From the NCBI GenBank assembly GCA_030426265.1, contig JAUHYP010000001.1, forward strand, positions 62,001 to 126,000: a DNA stretch of 64,000 nt, in the 5' to 3' direction. The stretch's first letter is position 1. Each line of letters begins with the position of its first letter. The notes under the pieces were generated by a model, which was given only the letters and a program-made list of their open reading frames with translations, had not been told where the DNA came from and ran no database searches. A program made the position numbers and the translations under genes. Shown piece after piece: positions 11,170-21,714 of this stretch. This DNA comes from Gammaproteobacteria bacterium (GTDB taxonomy: Bacteria; Pseudomonadota; Gammaproteobacteria; Xanthomonadales; SZUA-36).

Positions 11170-12608
11170 CGGACCTGCTCAAAGACGCTACATCGCAACT
11201 GCTCGCTCCCGGCGGCCTGGACCAGGGCGACCTGGCCCGAGTGCTGTCCCACCTGATGGGCGCGGGCATCGATGGCGGCGACCTCTATTTCCAGCACGTG
11301 ATCCGCGAGGGCTGGTCGCTGGAAGACGGCCGGGTGCGCAACGCGTCCCACACGGTCGAACAGGGTGTCGGCATCCGTGCCGTCAGCGGTGAGAAAACCG
11401 GATTCGCCTACGCCGACGAGATCGTGCTGCCGGCGCTGATGGAGGCCAGCCAGGCCGCCCGCGCCATCGCGCGCCACGGCCAGGACGGCGCGCTGGCGGC
11501 CTGGAACCGTCGCCAGCCGACGCCGCTGTATGCACCCATCGACCCGGTGGCGTCCATGGACGCGGCCGACAAGGTCGACCTGTTGCGCCAGATCGATGCC
11601 TACGCCCGCTCGCTGGACCCGGCGGTGAACCAGGTGATGGTGAACCTCGCCGCGGCGCACGAGACTGTCCTGGTCGCGTCCGTGGACGGCGACCTGGCGG
11701 CGGACATCCGCCCACTGGTGCGCCTGTCGGTCACCGTGATCGCCGAGAAGGACGGCCGGCGCGAGCAGGGCAACGATGGCGGTGGTGGACGCTTCACTTA
11801 CGAGGAACTGGTGGGGCAGGGCGCCTGGCGGCGTTTCGCCGACGAGGCCGTGCGCCAGGCCCTGGTGAACCTGGAAGCCGGCGAGGCGCCGGCGGGCACC
11901 ATGCCCGTGGTCCTCGGTCCGGGCTGGCCCGGCGTGCTGCTGCACGAAGCCGTCGGCCACGGCCTGGAAGGCGACTTCAATCGCAAGAAGACTTCCGCCT
12001 ATTCCGACCGCATCGGCGACCAGGTGGCCGCGAAAGGCGTGACCATCGTCGACAACGGCTGCATCGGCCAGCGCCGGGGCTCGCTCACGGTGGACGACGA
12101 AGGCACGCCCACGGGTGAGACCGTGCTCATCGAGGACGGCATTCTCCGCGGCTACATGCAGGACAAGATGAACGCCCGCCTGATGGGCATGGCGCCCACG
12201 GGTAACGGCCGGCGCGAATCCTTCGCCCACCTGCCGATGCCGCGCATGACCAACACCTACATGCTGGCCGGCAGCCACGATCCCGAGGAGATCATCGCCT
12301 CGGTGGACCGGGGGCTGTATGCCGTGAATTTCTCCGGCGGGCAGGTGGACATCACTTCCGGTCGCTTCGTGTTCTCCGCCAGCGAGGCCTACCTGATCGA
12401 GAACGGCAAGGTGACACGCCCGGTGCGCGGCGCCACCCTGATCGGCAACGGCCCGGAGGCGATGACACGGGTGAGCATGGTGGGCGACGACCTGAAGCTC
12501 GACGCCGGCATCGGCGTTTGCGGCAAGGACGGGCAGAGCGTGCCCGTGGGCGTGGGCCAGCCCACGCTGAAGCTGGACCAGCTGGTGGTCGGCGGCACGG
12601 AGGCCTGA
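11166..12608 (+). CDS. tldD: Metalloprotease TldD
   Basis: [21 protein letters not shown] (HExxxH) motif; follows yhdP. Confidence 0.96.
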   Translation: MTDLLKDATSQLLAPGGLDQGDLARVLSHLMGAGIDGGDLYFQHVIREGWSLEDGRVRNASHTVEQGVGIRAVSGEKTGFAYADEIVLPALMEASQAARAIARHGQDGALAAWNRRQPTPLYAPIDPVASMDAADKVDLLRQIDAYARSLDPAVNQVMVNLAAAHETVLVASVDGDLAADIRPLVRLSVTVIAEKDGRREQGNDGGGGRFTYEELVGQGAWRRFADEAVRQALVNLEAGEAPAGTMPVVLGPGWPGVLLHEAVGHGLEGDFNRKKTSAYSDRIGDQVAAKGVTIVDNGCIGQRRGSLTVDDEGTPTGETVLIEDGILRGYMQDKMNARLMGMAPTGNGRRESFAHLPMPRMTNTYMLAGSHDPEEIIASVDRGLYAVNFSGGQVDITSGRFVFSASEAYLIENGKVTRPVRGATLIGNGPEAMTRVSMVGDDLKLDAGIGVCGKDGQSVPVGVGQPTLKLDQLVVGGTEA

Positions 12609-12614
12609 GGCGAA

Positions 12615-13181
12615 TCAGTCCAGGGGCGGCAGCGCCCCGTCTTCGTCCGCCTCGCGCAGCATGCGAAACAGCTTGCGCGCCGAGGCCGGGGGCTTGTTGG
12701 CCGCCGCTTCGCGCTGGGCGTTGCGCAGCAGCTGGCGCAGCGCCTGGGCATCGAGGTCGCGGCGCGCATCGAGCAGAACGCCCAGGGCGCGGCTGTCGCC
12801 TTCCAGCAGGCGGTCCCGCCAGGCCTCGGCCCGGTGGTGGCGGGCATTGAGTTCACGGGCTGCTTCCTGGCGCTTGTCCAGGGCGGCCTCGACGGGCGTC
12901 ATGTCCACGGCGCGCAGGCGGCTGGCGAGAAAGCCGAGCTGGCGTTTGCGGGCGACACGTGAGGTGATCGAGCGGGCGAACAGGATTTCCTCGAGGATCC
13001 GGGAATCAAGGGGCAGGGAGCGCAGCACCGAGTCCGGCAGCTCCACCAGCCGCTTGCCGAAATCGAACATGGCCCGGGCTTCGCGCTTGAGCTGGCTTTT
13101 GCTGACCGGGGCGCCTTCATGTTCGTCGGCGTCGCCGGTCTGGGAATCGGAAGCGTCTCGCTGGGGGTCGTGACGGGCCAT
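12615..13181 (-). CDS. darP: DarP/YjgA ribosome-associated protein
   Basis: VSKSQLKREARAMFDFGKRLVELPDSVLRSLPLD; next to pmbA as in other gammaproteobacteria. Confidence 0.9.
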   Translation of the reverse strand: MARHDPQRDASDSQTGDADEHEGAPVSKSQLKREARAMFDFGKRLVELPDSVLRSLPLDSRILEEILFARSITSRVARKRQLGFLASRLRAVDMTPVEAALDKRQEAARELNARHHRAEAWRDRLLEGDSRALGVLLDARRDLDAQALRQLLRNAQREAAANKPPASARKLFRMLREADEDGALPPLD

Positions 13182-13233
13182 GGCGAAGGGAACCAGGATG
13201 GACGCGCTGCACGGCGCGCATGGAAAAAAGAAC

Positions 13234-14607
13234 ATGAACGCAGAGCATAACCCAGAACAACTTCCCGAAACCGCGCTGCCGGACCGCGAGGCCGAGGCGG
13301 CCATTCTCGAAAGCCGGGTGCAACAGGCCCTGGACCTCGCGCGCCGTGGCGGCGCCGACCAGGCCGAGGTGACCGCCAGCCTCCAGGTCGGGCTCAATAC
13401 CACGGTGCGCCTCGGCGAAGTCGAGACCATCGAGCACACCCGCGACCGGGGCGTCTCCGTGACGGTCTACCTCGGGCGCAGCAAGGGCCACGCCAGCAGC
13501 GCCGACCTCCGCGAATCCTCGCTGCGTGAAAGCGTCGAGCGTGCGCTGGATATCGCCCGATACACCGCCGGCGATCCCTGCAACGGCCTGGCCGACGCCG
13601 ACCGGATGGCCACCACCTTCCCCGATCTCGATCTCTGGCACCCGGCGGTGCTGGAGGCCGATGCCGCCATCGAACGCTGCCAGCGCATGGAGGCGGCCGG
13701 CCGTGCCGACGAGCGCATCAGCAATTCCGAGGGCGCCTCGGTGTCCGGCAGTTTCGGGGTCTCGGTCATGGGCAACTCGCACGGCTTCCTCGGCCGCGGC
13801 GACGGCACGCGCTACGGCCAGAGCTGCGTGCTGATCGCCGGCAGCGGCAACGGCATGCAGCGCGACTACTGGTACGACTCCTGCCGCAGTCTCGACGACC
13901 TGGAAGACCCGGAAGAGACCGGCCGACGGGCCGCCGAGCGCACCGTGCGCCGGCTGGAGGCGCAGAGCCTGTCCACGCGCAAGGTGCCCGTCCTGTTTTC
14001 TCCCGACATCGCCCGTTCCCTGCTGGGCCACCTGGTCGGCGGCATCTCGGGTGGCGCCCTCTACCGCAACGCCTCCTTCCTGAAGGACAGCATCGGCGAA
14101 ACCCTCTTTCCCGGGTGGATGAGCCTGGTGGAGCGGCCCTTCATTCCGCGGGGCCCGGGCAGCAGCTGCTTCGACGCCGAGGGCGTCGCCGTGGCGGACC
14201 GCGCCATCGTCGAGGACGGCGTGCTGCGTGGTTACGTGCTGTCGAGCTACTCGGCGCGCCGCCTGGGCATGGAAACCACGGGCAATGCCGGGGGTGTGCA
14301 CAACCTGCTGGTCGAGGGCGATCTCGCTCCGGGCGCCGAAATGCTGGACCGCCTGGGCACGGGCCTCCTGGTCACCGAGGTGATGGGGCAGGGTGTGCGC
14401 ATGGTCACCGGCGACTACTCGCGGGGCGCCTCGGGTTTCTGGGTCGAGAACGGCGTCATCGTCCACCCGGTCGAGGAAGTGACCATCGCCGGCAACCTGC
14501 GGGACATGTTCAAGGGCATCACCGCCATCGGCGACGACGTCGACTGCCGCGGCAACATCCAGTGCGGCTCCATCCTGCTCGAAGGCCTGACCGTCGCGGG
14601 GAGCTAG
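13234..14607 (+). CDS. pmbA: Metalloprotease PmbA/TldE (in-frame upstream ATG also at 13180)
   Basis: TldE family: DRGVSVTVYLGRSKGHASSADL, NAGGVHNLLVEGD, paired with tldD. Confidence 0.94.
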   Translation: MNAEHNPEQLPETALPDREAEAAILESRVQQALDLARRGGADQAEVTASLQVGLNTTVRLGEVETIEHTRDRGVSVTVYLGRSKGHASSADLRESSLRESVERALDIARYTAGDPCNGLADADRMATTFPDLDLWHPAVLEADAAIERCQRMEAAGRADERISNSEGASVSGSFGVSVMGNSHGFLGRGDGTRYGQSCVLIAGSGNGMQRDYWYDSCRSLDDLEDPEETGRRAAERTVRRLEAQSLSTRKVPVLFSPDIARSLLGHLVGGISGGALYRNASFLKDSIGETLFPGWMSLVERPFIPRGPGSSCFDAEGVAVADRAIVEDGVLRGYVLSSYSARRLGMETTGNAGGVHNLLVEGDLAPGAEMLDRLGTGLLVTEVMGQGVRMVTGDYSRGASGFWVENGVIVHPVEEVTIAGNLRDMFKGITAIGDDVDCRGNIQCGSILLEGLTVAGS

Positions 14608-15449
14608 GTCTTCCGGAACTTGTGGGCGTTGGAGTTGGCCATGCGGCGGCCGAGCGGCGGGCAGGCGCCGTTGAGCCAGACGATGAGGCGGTAGATCGCG
14701 CCCGGGATGGCCACGACGCGGGGGCGCTTCCGCTCGACGGCATCGATGCCGTAGGCGACCACGTCCTCGGCCTGCAGCCACAGGAAGCCCGGTAGTTTGC
14801 TGACCTGTCCGCGAGTCCCCGTGACGTCGTGGAACTCGGAGTAGGTGAAACCCGGGCACAGCGCGCTGACCTTCACTCCGTGCTCGGCGCCCTCGGCAGC
14901 CAGCGCCTCGGAGAACTTCACCACGAACGCCTTGCTGGCGCCGTACAGCGTGTGCCCCGCGGTGCTGGGGGTGAGCCCGGCCACGGAAGCGACGTTGATG
15001 ATGTGGCCCCGGCCCCGCGCGATCATCGCCGGCATGAAGCGCCGGCTCAGCGCACACACCGCCGTGACCATCACTTCCAGGAAATCCCGGTGGGTATCCC
15101 ACGGTACGGCCACCAGCTTGCCCGGGACGCCGTAACCGGCGTTGTTCACCAGGTAGCCCACCTCGATGCCGGCTGCTTCCAGCTGGCCGGCGATCGCCTC
15201 CGGTGCACCGGGATCGGCGAGGTCCGCCGCCAGCACGAAGGTGCGGACCCGGTGCCTGGATTCCAGTTCGGCCGCCAGGGCGCGCAGCCGCTCCTCGCGC
15301 CGGGCCAGCAGAACGAGGTCATGTCCGCGGGCGGCCAGCTGGCGGCAGAATTCCTCGCCGATGCCCGAGGAGGCGCCGGTCACCAGGGCCCAGGTTCCCG
15401 TTCCGGCAGGCGGGGTCGTGTTCGAGTCGTTCGTGGTCGCTTCGTTCAT
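14604..15449 (-). CDS. SDR family NAD(P)-dependent oxidoreductase
   Basis: WALVTGASSGIGEEFCRQLAARG (TGxxxGIG), NNAGYG, YGASK catalytic motif. Confidence 0.9.
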   Translation of the reverse strand: MNEATTNDSNTTPPAGTGTWALVTGASSGIGEEFCRQLAARGHDLVLLARREERLRALAAELESRHRVRTFVLAADLADPGAPEAIAGQLEAAGIEVGYLVNNAGYGVPGKLVAVPWDTHRDFLEVMVTAVCALSRRFMPAMIARGRGHIINVASVAGLTPSTAGHTLYGASKAFVVKFSEALAAEGAEHGVKVSALCPGFTYSEFHDVTGTRGQVSKLPGFLWLQAEDVVAYGIDAVERKRPRVVAIPGAIYRLIVWLNGACPPLGRRMANSNAHKFRKT

Positions 15450-15586
15450 CGCGCCATTTTCGGTGCGGCGGGCGGCGCGGTTCAAGCGCCATGGTCTGGC
15501 CCCGGCGGCTTGCGGGTCGGGAAAGCGGCCGGTATCCTGCGGCACTTTCGGGCACCATCCCCGAAGCGGCTCAGGAATCATTCACC

Positions 15587-16348
15587 ATGCGCAGAATCAT
15601 GGTTGCGGGCAACTGGAAAATGCACGGCACGGCCGAGATGGCCCGGAGCCTCGCGGGCGATGTGCTCGCGGCCCTGCCCGAGTTTCCTGACGTCGACGTA
15701 GCGGTCTTTCCCCCGGCGCCGTACCTGGCCCTGCTGCAGTCCCTGGCCGAGGGTTCCCGTCTCGAGTGGGGCGCCCAGACCCTGAACCCGAACGCCGAAG
15801 GCGCCTACACGGGCGAAGTCTCGGGCGTCATGTTGCGCGACCTGGGTTGTCGCTACGTGCTGGTCGGCCACTCCGAGCGCCGCAGCCTGTTCGGCGAGAG
15901 CGACACCGACGTGGCCGAGCGTTTCGATGCGGCCTCCACGGCCGGCCTCGAGCCGGTGCTGTGTGTCGGCGAAACCCGTGAGGAGCGGGAAGCCGGCCGC
16001 ACCGAGGAAGTGGTCGAGCGCCAGGTGGACGCGGTCCTCGAGCGCTGCGGAATCGGGCGTTTCGAACAGGCCGTGCTGGCCTACGAACCGGTCTGGGCCA
16101 TCGGCACCGGGCTGACGGCGACGCCGGAAGAGGCGCAGGCGGTCCACGCCTTCCTGCGTAGCAAAATGGCGCGTCTGGATGGTACAATAGGCGGTCAAAT
16201 TCGAATTCTTTACGGTGGCAGCGTGAAAGCGTCCAATGCCGCCGATTTGTTTGCCCAGGAAGACATCGACGGTGGTCTGGTGGGGGGTGCATCCCTCAAG
16301 GCCCACGATTTCATCGGAATTTGTCGCGGCGCTTCCCGGGACGGGTAG
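15587..16348 (+). CDS. tpiA: Triosephosphate isomerase
   Basis: VAGNWKMHGT, AYEPVWAIGTG, RILYGGSVKASNA. Confidence 0.97.
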   Translation: MRRIMVAGNWKMHGTAEMARSLAGDVLAALPEFPDVDVAVFPPAPYLALLQSLAEGSRLEWGAQTLNPNAEGAYTGEVSGVMLRDLGCRYVLVGHSERRSLFGESDTDVAERFDAASTAGLEPVLCVGETREEREAGRTEEVVERQVDAVLERCGIGRFEQAVLAYEPVWAIGTGLTATPEEAQAVHAFLRSKMARLDGTIGGQIRILYGGSVKASNAADLFAQEDIDGGLVGGASLKAHDFIGICRGASRDG

Positions 16349-16354
16349 GTAACA

Positions 16355-16813
16355 ATGCAGGTTTTGAACATTTTCCACGTGTTGGTGGCCATTGCCATGG
16401 TCGCCTTCATCCTGGTGCAGCGGGGCCCCGGGGCCACCGCCGGCGCCGCATTCGGCAGCGGCGCCTCGGGCACCGTATTCGGCGCGCGCGGCGCAGGCTC
16501 GTTCCTGTCCCGCTCGACGTGGACCCTGGCGGCGCTGTTCTGCCTGATCAGCCTCGTCATGGCCGTGGTCGTTTCCCGGGATCTCGCGGCCCCGGTGACG
16601 GACCTCGGCGTCGTGGGTTCCAGCACGCCGGCGGAACAGTCCGAACCACTGCCGAGCCTGGGCGACCCGGAGAACGACGTTCCGGCCTTCGATCCGGAAA
16701 TGTCACTGGAGCCGGCCCCGACGGCGGACGACCTCCCGGACATGGATGCGGCACCTGCTGAGGGCGCGGACGCCTCCGGCAATCCCGAAGCCGAGGATGA
16801 CGGGTCCCTGTAA
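16355..16813 (+). CDS. secG: Preprotein translocase subunit SecG
   Basis: VHVLVAIAMVAFILVQRGPGATAGAAFGSGASGTVFG-type sequence; tpiA-secG-tRNA-Leu synteny. Confidence 0.96.
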   Translation: MQVLNIFHVLVAIAMVAFILVQRGPGATAGAAFGSGASGTVFGARGAGSFLSRSTWTLAALFCLISLVMAVVVSRDLAAPVTDLGVVGSSTPAEQSEPLPSLGDPENDVPAFDPEMSLEPAPTADDLPDMDAAPAEGADASGNPEAEDDGSL

Positions 16814-16820
16814 GATACGA

Positions 16821-16905
16821 GCCCAAGTGGTGGAATTGGTAGACACGCTATCTTGAGGGGGTAGTGGCGAAAGCCGTGCCGGTTCGAGTCCGGCCTTGGG
16901 CACCA
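16821..16905 (+). tRNA. tRNA-Leu (anticodon GAG)
   Basis: GCCCAAG...CTTGGGC acceptor stem, CTATC-TTGAGGG-GGTAG anticodon arm, long variable arm, GGTTCGAGTCC T-arm, encoded CCA. Confidence 0.97.
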
Positions 16906-16946
16906 TCTTTACAACGCGCCTTCGCGGCGCAGGGACTGGGAGCGAC

Positions 16947-17303
16947 ATGCTGGTAGAGTACCTGCCGATCCTGTTGTTCATCGGTATATCCACCGTGCTG
17001 GGGATCGTCCTGATCACCGCCGGCAACGTGCTGTCTCCCAGCAATCCCAACTCCGAAAAAGCCTCCCCCTACGAATGCGGCTTCGAAGCGTTCGAGGACA
17101 CGCGCAGCAAGTTCGACGTGCGTTTCTACCTCGTCGCGATCATGTTCATCATTTTCGACCTCGAAATCGCCTTCTTCGTGCCCTGGGCCGTCGCCCTGGA
17201 CGAACTGGGCGTGTTCGGCCTCGTCGCCATGTCCATCTTCGTTCTCGAGCTGATCGTGGGCTTCTTCATCGCCTGGAAACGCGGGGCGCTGGAGTGGGAG
17301 TGA
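16947..17303 (+). CDS. nuoA: NADH-quinone oxidoreductase subunit A
   Basis: [42 protein letters not shown]. Confidence 0.97.
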   Translation: MLVEYLPILLFIGISTVLGIVLITAGNVLSPSNPNSEKASPYECGFEAFEDTRSKFDVRFYLVAIMFIIFDLEIAFFVPWAVALDELGVFGLVAMSIFVLELIVGFFIAWKRGALEWE

Positions 17304-17851
17304 GCGACGAGCACATGGACTTCGGCGAGGGGCCCGCCCGGCTGAACGCCATCGACGACATCCTGCGGCCCAACGCCGACGACAACCCCCTGCTCGACCG
17401 CGGAGCGGTCACCACCACCCTCGACGCCCTGGTGAACTGGGCGCGCACCGGTTCGCTGTGGCCGATGACCTTCGGGCTGGCCTGTTGCGCGGTGGAGATG
17501 ATGCACGCGGGCGCCGCGCGCTACGACCTCGACCGCTTCGGCGTGATCCTGCGCCCCAGTCCGCGCCAGTCCGACGTGATGATCGTCGCCGGCACGCTGT
17601 GCAACAAGATGGCGCCGGCGCTGCGCAAGGTCTACGACCAGATGCCCGACCCCAAATGGGTGATCTCCATGGGCTCCTGCGCCAATGGGGGTGGCTACTA
17701 CCATTACTCCTACGCGGTCACCCGGGGATGCGACCGCATCGTGCCGGTGGACATCTACGTACCCGGCTGCCCCCCGACGGCGGAGGCCCTGATCTACGGA
17801 ATCCTCCAGTTGCAGCAGAAGATCCGCCGCACCAACACCATTGCCCGGTGA
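17300..17851 (+). CDS. nuoB: NADH-quinone oxidoreductase subunit B (GTG start overlapping nuoA stop)
   Basis: [41 protein letters not shown]. Confidence 0.97.
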   Translation: MSDEHMDFGEGPARLNAIDDILRPNADDNPLLDRGAVTTTLDALVNWARTGSLWPMTFGLACCAVEMMHAGAARYDLDRFGVILRPSPRQSDVMIVAGTLCNKMAPALRKVYDQMPDPKWVISMGSCANGGGYYHYSYAVTRGCDRIVPVDIYVPGCPPTAEALIYGILQLQQKIRRTNTIAR

Positions 17852-17856
17852 CCTTC

Positions 17857-18612
17857 ATGACCCCGGATGCCTTCATCAAACAATTGAAAGAGGCCTTCCG
17901 GGAAGAGGGGCGCGTCCTGCCCACTGCCGACCAGCCGACGCTCGAAGTGCCGGTGGAACAGTGGCTGGAAACCGCGCGCATCCTGCGGGACGAGTTCGGA
18001 TTCGAACAGCTGATCGACCTGTGTGGCGTGGACTACCTCAGCTACGGCCAGGACGAGTGGGAAACCCGCGACGCCACCGCCGAGGGCTTCAGCCGCGGCG
18101 TCGACGCACAGGGCCCGGGGCGCTTTCGCTGGCGGGAGCTGCCGGAAGCCGAGGCGGTGGAGAACCGCTTCGCGGTGGTGGTTCATCTCCTGTCCATCCA
18201 GCACAACCGTCGGCTGCGCCTGCGCACCTTTGCCCCGGACGAGGACCTGCCCATGGTGCCCTCGCTGGTGGAGGTCTGGAGCGTGGCGAACTGGTTCGAG
18301 CGCGAGGCCTTCGACCTGTTCGGCATCCTGTTCGAGGGCCATCCCGACCTGCGCCGCATCCTCACCGACTACGGCTTCACCGGCCACCCCTTTCGCAAGG
18401 ACTTTCCACTGATCGGCAACGTCACCGTGCGCTACGACGAGGAGAAGCAGCGCGTGGTGTACGAGCCCGTGGAAATCGAGCCGCGCGTCCTGGTGCCGCG
18501 TGTCATCCGCGCCGATTCGCGCTACCGCACCGACGAGATCGACGAGGCCGCCGGCGAGGCGGCGGGTTCGCGATCGGGTCAGTCGACAGGCCAGTCGACA
18601 GGCAAGGGTTGA
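17857..18612 (+). CDS. nuoC: NADH-quinone oxidoreductase subunit C (alternative GTG at 17848)
   Basis: [41 protein letters not shown]. Confidence 0.96.
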   Translation: MTPDAFIKQLKEAFREEGRVLPTADQPTLEVPVEQWLETARILRDEFGFEQLIDLCGVDYLSYGQDEWETRDATAEGFSRGVDAQGPGRFRWRELPEAEAVENRFAVVVHLLSIQHNRRLRLRTFAPDEDLPMVPSLVEVWSVANWFEREAFDLFGILFEGHPDLRRILTDYGFTGHPFRKDFPLIGNVTVRYDEEKQRVVYEPVEIEPRVLVPRVIRADSRYRTDEIDEAAGEAAGSRSGQSTGQSTGKG

Positions 18613-18616
18613 GGCG

Positions 18617-19870
18617 ATGGCGGACATCAACAACTACACCCTGAACTTCGGCCCACAGCACCCCGCGGCCCATGGCGTGTTGCGCCTGGTGCTGGAAATG
18701 GACGGCGAGACGGTGGTGCGCGCGGACCCGCACATCGGCCTGCTGCACCGCGCGACCGAAAAGCTGGCCGAGAGCAAGCCCTTCAACCAGTCCATCGGCT
18801 ACATGGACCGGCTCGACTACGTGTCCATGATGTGCAACGAACACGCCTACGTGCGCGCCATCGAGCAACTGCTGGGCATCGAGCCGCCGGTGCGCGCCCG
18901 CTACATCCGCACGATGTTCGACGAGATCACGCGCATCGGGAACCACCTGATGTGGGTCGGCGCGAACGGACTGGACCTCGGCGCCATGACGGCCTTTCTC
19001 TACGCCTTCCGCGAGCGCGAAACGGTGATGGACCTGTACGAGGCCGTGTCCGGCGCGCGCATGCACGCCACCTACTACCGTCCCGGTGGCGTCTACCGCG
19101 ACCTGCCTGACCGCATGCCGCAGTACAAGGAGTCACCCTGGACCAAGGGCAAGGACCTCGAGCGCAAGAACGAATGGCGCGAAGGCAGCCTGCTGGACTT
19201 CGTCGAGGCCTTCGCCTCGGATTTCGACAAGAAAGTCGACGACTACGAGACGCTGCTGACCGACAACCGCATCTGGAAGCAGCGCACGGTGAACATCGGC
19301 GTGGTCAGCCCGGAGCGGGCGCTGCAGCTGGGCTTCACCGGCCCGATGCTGCGCGCCTCGGGCATCGCCTGGGATCTGCGCAAGAAGCAGCCCTACGCCA
19401 TGTACCACGAGATGGACTTCGATATCCCGGTGGGCGCGAACGGGGACTGCTACGATCGTTACCTCGTGCGCATCGAGGAGCTGCGCCAGTCGGCGAAGAT
19501 CGTTCTCCAGTGCGTGAAGTGGCTGCGGGAAAACCAGGGGCCGGTGATGCTCAGGAACTTCAAGGTGATTCCGCCCACGCGGGAGGAGATGAAGGACGAC
19601 ATGGAAGCCCTCATCCACCACTTCAAGCTGTTCACCGAGGGCTACTGCGTTCCCCCGGGCGAGACCTATGCCGCGGTGGAAGCGCCCAAGGGCGAGTTCG
19701 GCTGTTACCTGGTGTCCGACGGGGCCAACAAGCCCTTCCGCGCCCATTTCCGGGCGCCCGGTTTCGCCCATCTCTCCAGCATGGACGAGATGCTGCGCGG
19801 CCACATGCTGGCGGACGTGCCGGCGATGATCGGAACCCAGGACATCGTCTTCGGCGAGGTCGACCGCTGA
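18617..19870 (+). CDS. nuoD: NADH-quinone oxidoreductase subunit D
   Basis: [22 protein letters not shown]; separate from nuoC. Confidence 0.97.
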   Translation: MADINNYTLNFGPQHPAAHGVLRLVLEMDGETVVRADPHIGLLHRATEKLAESKPFNQSIGYMDRLDYVSMMCNEHAYVRAIEQLLGIEPPVRARYIRTMFDEITRIGNHLMWVGANGLDLGAMTAFLYAFRERETVMDLYEAVSGARMHATYYRPGGVYRDLPDRMPQYKESPWTKGKDLERKNEWREGSLLDFVEAFASDFDKKVDDYETLLTDNRIWKQRTVNIGVVSPERALQLGFTGPMLRASGIAWDLRKKQPYAMYHEMDFDIPVGANGDCYDRYLVRIEELRQSAKIVLQCVKWLRENQGPVMLRNFKVIPPTREEMKDDMEALIHHFKLFTEGYCVPPGETYAAVEAPKGEFGCYLVSDGANKPFRAHFRAPGFAHLSSMDEMLRGHMLADVPAMIGTQDIVFGEVDR

Positions 19871-20385
19871 TGGCGCAGAAGCCCCTCCAGATCACGACGC
19901 CCACCGGCCTGCTGACGCCCGAGACCCGGGCGAAGATCGACGGCTGGGTGGCGCGCTTCCCCGCCGGGCGGCAGCGCTCGGCGGTCATCCAGTCGCTCAT
20001 GGCGGCCCAGGAACAGAACGGTGGCTGGTTGAGCGACGAGCTGGTGGCGGCGGTGGCGGCCTACCTCGACATCCCCCCCGTATGGGCGGCGGAGGTGGCC
20101 AGCTTCTACTCGATGCTGCACACGCGTCCGGTGGGCCGGAACACGGTCAACATCTGCACCAATATCTCCTGCTGGCTGAACGGCGCCGAGGACCTGGTGG
20201 CCCACGCCGAACGCAAGCTCGGCTGTTCCATGGGCGAAACCACCGCGGACGGCCGCATCACCCTGGTGCGCGAGGAGGAATGCCTGGCCGGTTGCGTGCG
20301 GGCGCCCATGATGGTGGTCAATGGCCACTACCACGAGCACCTCGACGCCGATGCCTTCGACCGGATCGTGGACGGGCTCGAATGA
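19870..20385 (+). CDS. nuoE: NADH-quinone oxidoreductase subunit E
   Basis: NICTNISCWLNGAEDL...EECLAGCVRAPMMVVNGHYHEHL (2Fe-2S). Confidence 0.96.
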   Translation: MAQKPLQITTPTGLLTPETRAKIDGWVARFPAGRQRSAVIQSLMAAQEQNGGWLSDELVAAVAAYLDIPPVWAAEVASFYSMLHTRPVGRNTVNICTNISCWLNGAEDLVAHAERKLGCSMGETTADGRITLVREEECLAGCVRAPMMVVNGHYHEHLDADAFDRIVDGLE

Positions 20386-20418
20386 CCCGGACCATCCCGC
20401 CCCTCGCCGGAGGCCTTC

Positions 20419-21714
20419 GTGGCTGAGCACAACGTCGTCTTCACCACCCTGGCGTTCGACCAGCCCTGGACGCTGGAGAACTACCGCGGAATCGGCGGTT
20501 ACCAGGCCTGGGAGAAGATCCTGCGCGAGAAGACGCGGCGCGAGGACATCATCGAAACCGTGAAAGCCTCCAGCCTGCGTGGCCGCGGCGGCGCCGGTTT
20601 TCCCACCGGGCTGAAATGGAGCTTCATGCCGCGTTCGGCGCCGGTGCAGAAGTACATCCTGTGCAATTCCGACGAGTCCGAACCCGGCACCTGCCACGAC
20701 CGCGACATCCTGCGCTTCAACCCGCACGCGGTGATCGAAGGCATCGCCATCGCCGGCTACACCATGGGCGCCACGGTGGGCTACAACTACCTGCGCGGCG
20801 AATTCCACCATGAACCCTGGGAGCGTTTCGAGGCGGCCCTGAAGGAGGCCTACGACAACGGCTGGCTGGGCAGGAACATCCAGGGCTCCGGCATCGACAT
20901 GGACATCCACGGCGTCCTGGGCGCCGGCGCCTACATCTGCGGCGAGGAAACCGCCCTCATGGAGTCGCTGGAAGGCAAGAAGGGGCAGCCGCGTTTCAAG
21001 CCGCCGTTCCCCGCCAACTTCGGGCTGTTCGGCAAGCCGACCACGATCAACAACACCGAGACCCTGGCGTCCGTTCCCTCCATCCTGCGCAACGGCGCCG
21101 AGTGGTTCCTCGACATCGGCAAGCCCAACAACGGTGGCCCGAAGGTGTTTTCCGTGTCCGGGCACGTCGAACGGCCGGGTAACTTCGAGGTGCCGCTGGG
21201 CACGCCCTTTCCCGAGTTGCTGGAAATGGCCGGCGGCATGCGGGGTGGCCGGCGTCTGAAGGCGGTGATCCCGGGCGGCTCCAGCATGCCCGTGCTGCCC
21301 GCCGAGACCATGATGAACCTCACCATGGATTACGACGCCATCGGCAAGGCCGGCTCGGGCCTGGGGTCCGGGGCGGTCATCGTCATGGATGAAACCACCT
21401 GCATGGTGAAGGCCTGCACGCGCATCGCGCGCTTCTACCACATGGAATCCTGCGGCCAGTGCACGCCCTGCCGCGAAGGCACGGGCTGGATGCACCGCCT
21501 GCTGCAGCGCATCGTCGATGGCAAGGGCATGCCGAAGGACCTCGAACTGCTGCGTTCGGCCGCGGGTCAGATCGAGGGACACACCATCTGCGCCTTCGGC
21601 GAAGCCTCGGCCTGGCCGGTGCAGGGATTCCTGCGCCACTTCTTCGAGGAATTCGAGTACTACGTCGCGCATGGCCGCTCCATGGTCGACAGCGCCGGGG
21701 AGAAGGCCGCGTGA
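20419..21714 (+). CDS. nuoF: NADH-quinone oxidoreductase subunit F
   Basis: [34 protein letters not shown]. Confidence 0.97.
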   Translation: MAEHNVVFTTLAFDQPWTLENYRGIGGYQAWEKILREKTRREDIIETVKASSLRGRGGAGFPTGLKWSFMPRSAPVQKYILCNSDESEPGTCHDRDILRFNPHAVIEGIAIAGYTMGATVGYNYLRGEFHHEPWERFEAALKEAYDNGWLGRNIQGSGIDMDIHGVLGAGAYICGEETALMESLEGKKGQPRFKPPFPANFGLFGKPTTINNTETLASVPSILRNGAEWFLDIGKPNNGGPKVFSVSGHVERPGNFEVPLGTPFPELLEMAGGMRGGRRLKAVIPGGSSMPVLPAETMMNLTMDYDAIGKAGSGLGSGAVIVMDETTCMVKACTRIARFYHMESCGQCTPCREGTGWMHRLLQRIVDGKGMPKDLELLRSAAGQIEGHTICAFGEASAWPVQGFLRHFFEEFEYYVAHGRSMVDSAGEKAA

